This document shows positions 60,407 to 64,000 of a stretch of 64,000 bases of DNA, piece after piece (position 1 is the first letter of the stretch; each line of letters opens with the position of its first letter). The stretch is taken from the NCBI GenBank assembly GCA_002163975.1, contig CP019636.1, positions 7,505,501 through 7,569,500 on the forward strand. The letters run 5' to 3'. Made by a program: the position numbers and the translations under genes. The notes beneath the pieces are model-generated. The model was given only the letters and a program-made list of their open reading frames with translations. It ran no database searches and was not told the DNA's origin. Source of the stretch: Nostocales cyanobacterium HT-58-2. Its GTDB lineage: Bacteria > Cyanobacteriota > Cyanobacteriia > Cyanobacteriales > Nostocaceae.

Positions 60407-62764
60407 TCACTCATCATCACCGTACGGTTCTAAGTCATCTGGCTCCATATCCTCGTTTGATAAGTAGAGGTCTGTGTCATCACCATTGGAGATGCCGATA
60501 TCCTTACCAAAAACTGCGCCATCGCTACCAACAGTGACCAAATCAATTTGCTGACGGTAATAGTCAACGCTTTTCACTTGCACAGCTACGCGATCGCCCA
60601 GTCTATAGGAAGCACGGTTTTTGCGACCAAACAATGCTTGTTGTCTGGCGCGATACTCATACCAATCGTCTTTGAGAGAACTGACGTGTACCAGTCCTTC
60701 CACTCGCAGAGGTACGCGAGGATTAGTCGTTGAGTTAGACTCAGCTGGTGGAACTTCAATCTCCACAAAGAATCCGTAGGATTGAACACCCGTGATCACA
60801 CCAGTGAAAACCTCACCGATGCGCTGCTTCATCAGGGAAGCTCTTTGCAATCCTGCTAAGTCAGCTTCTGCTTCTTGAACTTCTTTTTCTCTATCATTAA
60901 GCTGAACAATCACCCTGGTCAAATCGCTTTGGAGTTCCTGTTGCAATTCTGGCGGTAGGACGTTCCAGTTAATTTCACCATGGCTTGAGGAACTACGTAA
61001 GTTGACACGTTCTTTCACACGGGTGTTGCGGCGATCGCGTCCGTGTTCCAGTAACGCATAAAATACTCTTTGCAACAGCAAATCCGGGTAACGCCGCAAG
61101 GGAGCAGTGAAATGAATATATTCTGGGAGTGCCAGACCGAAGTGTGCTGCTTTCGTTGTACTGTACGTCGCTGGTTTCAGCGTGTCTTGCAACAAGTACG
61201 TTAGAACTTGCTCAGATGCTGATTCTGCAAAAACTCTAGTTAGCTGTTGATAATCGAGAGGTTGAATATCTATTTCTGGATCAAGTGACAGTTCAACACC
61301 AAGATTAATGGCTAATTTCAGCATCTCTTGGACATCTTCGGTATCAGGTGCGCCTTGAACTCGCCAAATGGCAGGAATCCCCAAAGCATTGAGGTGGTTA
61401 GCCATAAGTTGATTAACGAGTAGCACAAACTCAGTTAACAGTGAGTGTGCAGGTAAATCATTGACCACCACACAACCTAGAGTGCCCTCATCATGATACG
61501 GGTTTTGATTGGGTGGCAGATTCAACTGCAAGCACCCACGAGCCAAGCGCACCTGTCTTAACAGGTACCGTAAAGTATCGAGTTGTTGCACGAGTTCTAC
61601 CGCTTCCGATGAAACGTCGGTAGATTTTTTCGTCAGAATTGCCTCTGCTTGTTGTTCGCTTAATGAGGCGTCTACTTTGACGACGCTGGGTTGAATTTCC
61701 CACTCTAAGGCTTCCCCAGATTTTGAATCAATCGTTATGAGGAAAGAGATGGTTAAGCGATCGCTTCCGGGTAATAAAGCACACCGCTCAGCAACAACTT
61801 CTGGCAACATTGGAAGTACCAATTCTCCCAGATACACTGATCGTCCCCGCTTGAGTGCTTCTCGATCCAGAGCTTCATCTGGTTGAATATAGTGAGAAAC
61901 ATCAGCAATGTGAAAGCCCAACTGCCAATGTCCTTCGGTAGTTTGTTCTATGGTGAAAGCATTCTCTACTACCTTGGAGTCACTATTGTTACCAACGATA
62001 GTTACGGTGTACTTCTGACGCAAATCCAGCCGATTTTTCAAATCTGCTTTTAGCAGCTTTTTGGGTAATTTTGAGGCTGCGTCCTGTACAGATTCAGGAA
62101 AAGTCCGGGAAAGGTCGTGTTTACAGGTGACTAAATCGATGTCCGCCGCCGCTTCAGCATCGCTTCCCAAAATTTGCACCACCCTACCGACTGGAGGGTA
62201 TTGTGCTAACGGGTAACGCAGAACTTCCACATGAGCGAGGTGGTCAACAGCTTGTTCCAAGTTTATGTTTTTTGCTTGCACTTTGAGTTCAAACAGGAGT
62301 CTGTCGTCCAAGGGAACAGCACGATATCCACTTTCTACCTGTTTAATCCGTGCTAGTAAAGTGTGATTGGAGCGTTCTAAGATTAACTTGACTTCTCCTT
62401 CTGGGGACCGACGACGACTACCTTCTTTGAGAACCCTAACCAAAACGCGATCGCCATTCCAAGCATTACTCAGATGGCTTTCCCGAATGTAAATGTCTTC
62501 AGCTCCTTCTACATCTTGGATTGCAAAGCAAAAGCCTTTACTGGAACAACGGAGTTTTGCTTCAATCAGCCCTTCTTCTGTGACTCGACGATACTTGCCA
62601 CGTTCTTTCACTAAAACCCCGATTTTTTCCAGAACTTCCAGGGCGATATGAAGTTTTTGTAAACTGACTTCATCTTCGCAACCAAGTTTCTTTTCCAACA
62701 GTTTACGAGCCACCAATTTATCATCAGTGAAATTGGCGAGAAGTGTAGCGATTGAAAATTCCAT
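60407..62764 (-). CDS. rnr: ribonuclease R/II family exoribonuclease
   Basis: 785 residues. N-terminal winged-helix/cold-shock parts (IGVLVKERGKYRRVTEEGLI, CFAIQDVEGAEDIYIRESHL) precede the RNB catalytic domain. LGFHIADVSHYIQPDEALDR (about 278-297) holds the conserved metal-binding Asp residues, and FTAPLRRYPDLLLQRV is a later RNB landmark. An S1 domain begins about residue 647 (IGEVFTGVITGVQSYGFFVE). It degrades structured RNA 3' to 5'. Cyanobacteria usually have a single RNase II/R-like enzyme, so R versus II naming is not decisive. An acidic tail (DDTDLYLSNEDMEPDDLEPY) ends the protein. Confidence 0.92.
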   Translation of the reverse strand: MEFSIATLLANFTDDKLVARKLLEKKLGCEDEVSLQKLHIALEVLEKIGVLVKERGKYRRVTEEGLIEAKLRCSSKGFCFAIQDVEGAEDIYIRESHLSNAWNGDRVLVRVLKEGSRRRSPEGEVKLILERSNHTLLARIKQVESGYRAVPLDDRLLFELKVQAKNINLEQAVDHLAHVEVLRYPLAQYPPVGRVVQILGSDAEAAADIDLVTCKHDLSRTFPESVQDAASKLPKKLLKADLKNRLDLRQKYTVTIVGNNSDSKVVENAFTIEQTTEGHWQLGFHIADVSHYIQPDEALDREALKRGRSVYLGELVLPMLPEVVAERCALLPGSDRLTISFLITIDSKSGEALEWEIQPSVVKVDASLSEQQAEAILTKKSTDVSSEAVELVQQLDTLRYLLRQVRLARGCLQLNLPPNQNPYHDEGTLGCVVVNDLPAHSLLTEFVLLVNQLMANHLNALGIPAIWRVQGAPDTEDVQEMLKLAINLGVELSLDPEIDIQPLDYQQLTRVFAESASEQVLTYLLQDTLKPATYSTTKAAHFGLALPEYIHFTAPLRRYPDLLLQRVFYALLEHGRDRRNTRVKERVNLRSSSSHGEINWNVLPPELQQELQSDLTRVIVQLNDREKEVQEAEADLAGLQRASLMKQRIGEVFTGVITGVQSYGFFVEIEVPPAESNSTTNPRVPLRVEGLVHVSSLKDDWYEYRARQQALFGRKNRASYRLGDRVAVQVKSVDYYRQQIDLVTVGSDGAVFGKDIGISNGDDTDLYLSNEDMEPDDLEPYGDDE

Positions 62765-63563
62765 GCAGTGAACCGGCCTTTGGTCAAAACATCATTTTTG
62801 TTGAATCTGGTTCTTTGTTGTGTACCCTCACTACTGACACTAGCTGGAAACGAATTGCCCAACAATAGAGGGCACTGCACGAACATCTCAGAGTATATGT
62901 ACGTTTCAGCTCCTTCTGCAAGACAATCTTTCAAAGTACGCCCGTTTTAGATATTGCCCCCTCGGTAATGACGTAACGAGTTTTTGATTGACGTACGTTG
63001 GAGAACTCTCCACGCTGCCCAAAAGCGTTCTTTAGGGAGACAGCAGGTGTTGAATTGTCTGGTTTGAAGGTGCTTTTACGCCATTTGACTCTGATTTTGA
63101 ACTAGGAGAAACTGCCGACAAATCTAATTGACCCATATGTAGGATCGGAAACAATTAGGTCAGCAGCTAACTAAGCTGTGAGGATGAACCATTACTTCAT
63201 TATTGTAGATATAGAGCGTACTTACAGGAAATAGTTCTAGATCACCAATTAGGTAATTAGTATAGCAAGGGCAATCAAAGTTGCCTTGCTTAACAAGCAG
63301 TAGCCAAACATTTGCTCAAAAACCTCATGCTACAATCAGGGCACGGGATAAAAGTACGAACAGTACTTTGGTGATTGAGGGTGCTCTTCAAATCAACTCT
63401 TAAAACTGTCGAGCAGCTTTAGAAACACCGAATTAAGCATTGGATTTGGCAAAATCAAGTTAGAGTATGTTGTCCATAATGGAACAACGTGTCTAAGCTT
63501 GGACACACAAGGTAGCAGCAAACCCTTTATTCAACAGATTTTAGATTGGTGGCAGTAAGTATT
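62765..63563. other. 799-base divergent intergenic region
   Basis: Separates the RNase gene from the right-edge gene. It contains a short palindrome AAAGTAC-GAACA-GTACTTT (63351-63369). No gene or known RNA element was recognised. Confidence 0.45.
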
Positions 63564-64000
63564 ATGTTGGCTCAATTTCAGAGCAAATATCCCCAGGGCA
63601 GTCTGATTTCCGAATTGGTGCAAATTTATCACGGCAAATATATTGTCCGCTCAAGTGTCATAATCGATGGTGTGACCCGCGCCACTGGTATGGCTGCAGC
63701 AGAAACACCAGAGGAAGCAGAGGATCGAGCGCGCCATAGAGCGCTGGTCGTTTTGGGAATTAGCAGTTTGTCACAGGAGTCGGTTGTGGTTTCTCCAGAA
63801 CCTGTACAACAGGTTCAATCAACTCCTTCTTTAACAATAACAAACGAAGTGCATGAGTCTGATTATTCCCCTGCTCGAAAAACTTTTGCTCAAACTGAAG
63901 TGACTCCACCTCGCTTCAGTGTCCCACCTGTCACAGATAAAAACGATATTAAAAACCAGGACATTATTGAACACTTTCCCGAGAACCCTGCAGTTGTTTC
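63564..64000 (+). CDS. N-terminal part of an unrecognised protein, cut by the window edge
   Basis: The frame opens at ATG 63564 (MLAQFQSKYPQGSLISELVQ) and is still open at the last base, 145 codons long so far. Residues 20-65 (IYHGKYIVRSSVIIDGVTRA, GMAAAETPEEAEDRARHRAL, VVLGI) look like a small alpha/beta domain of the DdrA/Rad52-like type, where a substrate strand is followed by an Ala/Glu-rich helix. After residue 70 it becomes Ser/Pro/Thr-rich and disordered. The family call is only a suggestion. Confidence 0.6.
   Translation, partial: MLAQFQSKYPQGSLISELVQIYHGKYIVRSSVIIDGVTRATGMAAAETPEEAEDRARHRALVVLGISSLSQESVVVSPEPVQQVQSTPSLTITNEVHESDYSPARKTFAQTEVTPPRFSVPPVTDKNDIKNQDIIEHFPENPAVV

Noticed and set aside
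63351..63369. AAAGTAC-GAACA-GTACTTT palindrome as a cyanobacterial LexA box
   Set aside because: The spacing between the half-sites is five bases rather than the four of the known RGTACNNNDGTWCB consensus, and the downstream gene is not a confirmed SOS gene.

Overview
The window reads as chromosomal DNA of a filamentous, probably heterocyst-forming (Nostocales-type) cyanobacterium. The direct signs are a Mg-chelatase D subunit, a ferredoxin-thioredoxin reductase catalytic subunit, an FtsH of the photosystem II repair type, a SigF-type group 3 sigma factor, a Ser/Thr kinase fused to a GUN4-like porphyrin-binding domain, several small protein families known mainly from cyanobacteria, and frequent HIP1 octamers (GCGATCGC, e.g. 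11114-11121, 16985-16992). The genus cannot be fixed from the sequence alone. Intergenic space is large and full of GC-rich interspersed repeats and hairpins, as in large filamentous cyanobacterial genomes.

Layout. 1-3.8 kb: kinase-GUN4 protein and typA. 3.8-9.1 kb: DUF58 protein, ftrC overlapping a DUF309 gene, then an Lpt-type lipopolysaccharide export set (LptA/OstA-like, lptB, LptF/G permease). 9.3-15 kb: an Asn/Gln/Pro-rich repeat protein, chlD, sigF (convergent) and a Bax-inhibitor-1 family protein. 15-22 kb: PadR regulator, DUF442 phosphatase, APC permease, prfB (with a programmed +1 frameshift), DUF3285 protein, ybeY, dgkA, trpG and a Tat-exported metallo-beta-lactamase-fold protein. 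22-28.5 kb: a 40-residue membrane protein, a beta-CASP-like protein, an internally deleted IS605-type element, two long perfect inverted repeats, a small cyanobacterial protein and a glycosyltransferase. 28.5-36.7 kb: a Nif3-like protein, an unknown protein, YjbQ, a second glycosyltransferase, a class V aminotransferase, a RecB-like nuclease and a phytase-like protein. 36.7-45.8 kb: tRNA-Asp, gltX, a secreted protein, ftsH, a TerC protein, ndk and speA. 46-54.8 kb: a sugar-nucleotide pyrophosphorylase, scpA, LapA-like and AI-2E proteins, pdxH with a cyclase-family protein, a DUF3153 protein, a TPR protein and argB. 55-57 kb: an intact tnpB abutting an older broken one. 57-64 kb: aroK, small conserved proteins, ubiX, a ribonuclease R/II gene and a gene cut by the window edge.

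Most genes are housekeeping, in single units or short pairs; the clearest operon-like units are ftrC/DUF309 (4-nt overlap), lptA/lptB, trpG/MBL protein (4-nt overlap) and pdxH/cyclase. The least ordinary content is the mobile-element layer: four separate traces of IS200/IS605-family TnpB genes, each with a similar right-end motif ending in GTCAA. One is intact with all catalytic residues, one is nested against it, one has lost the middle of a divergent tnpA-tnpB pair, and one survives only as the 3' tail whose right end lies about 30 nt from the start of ftsH. An inverted pair of roughly 85-bp repeats also brackets speA. I found no CRISPR array, prophage or clearly new multi-gene defence system.
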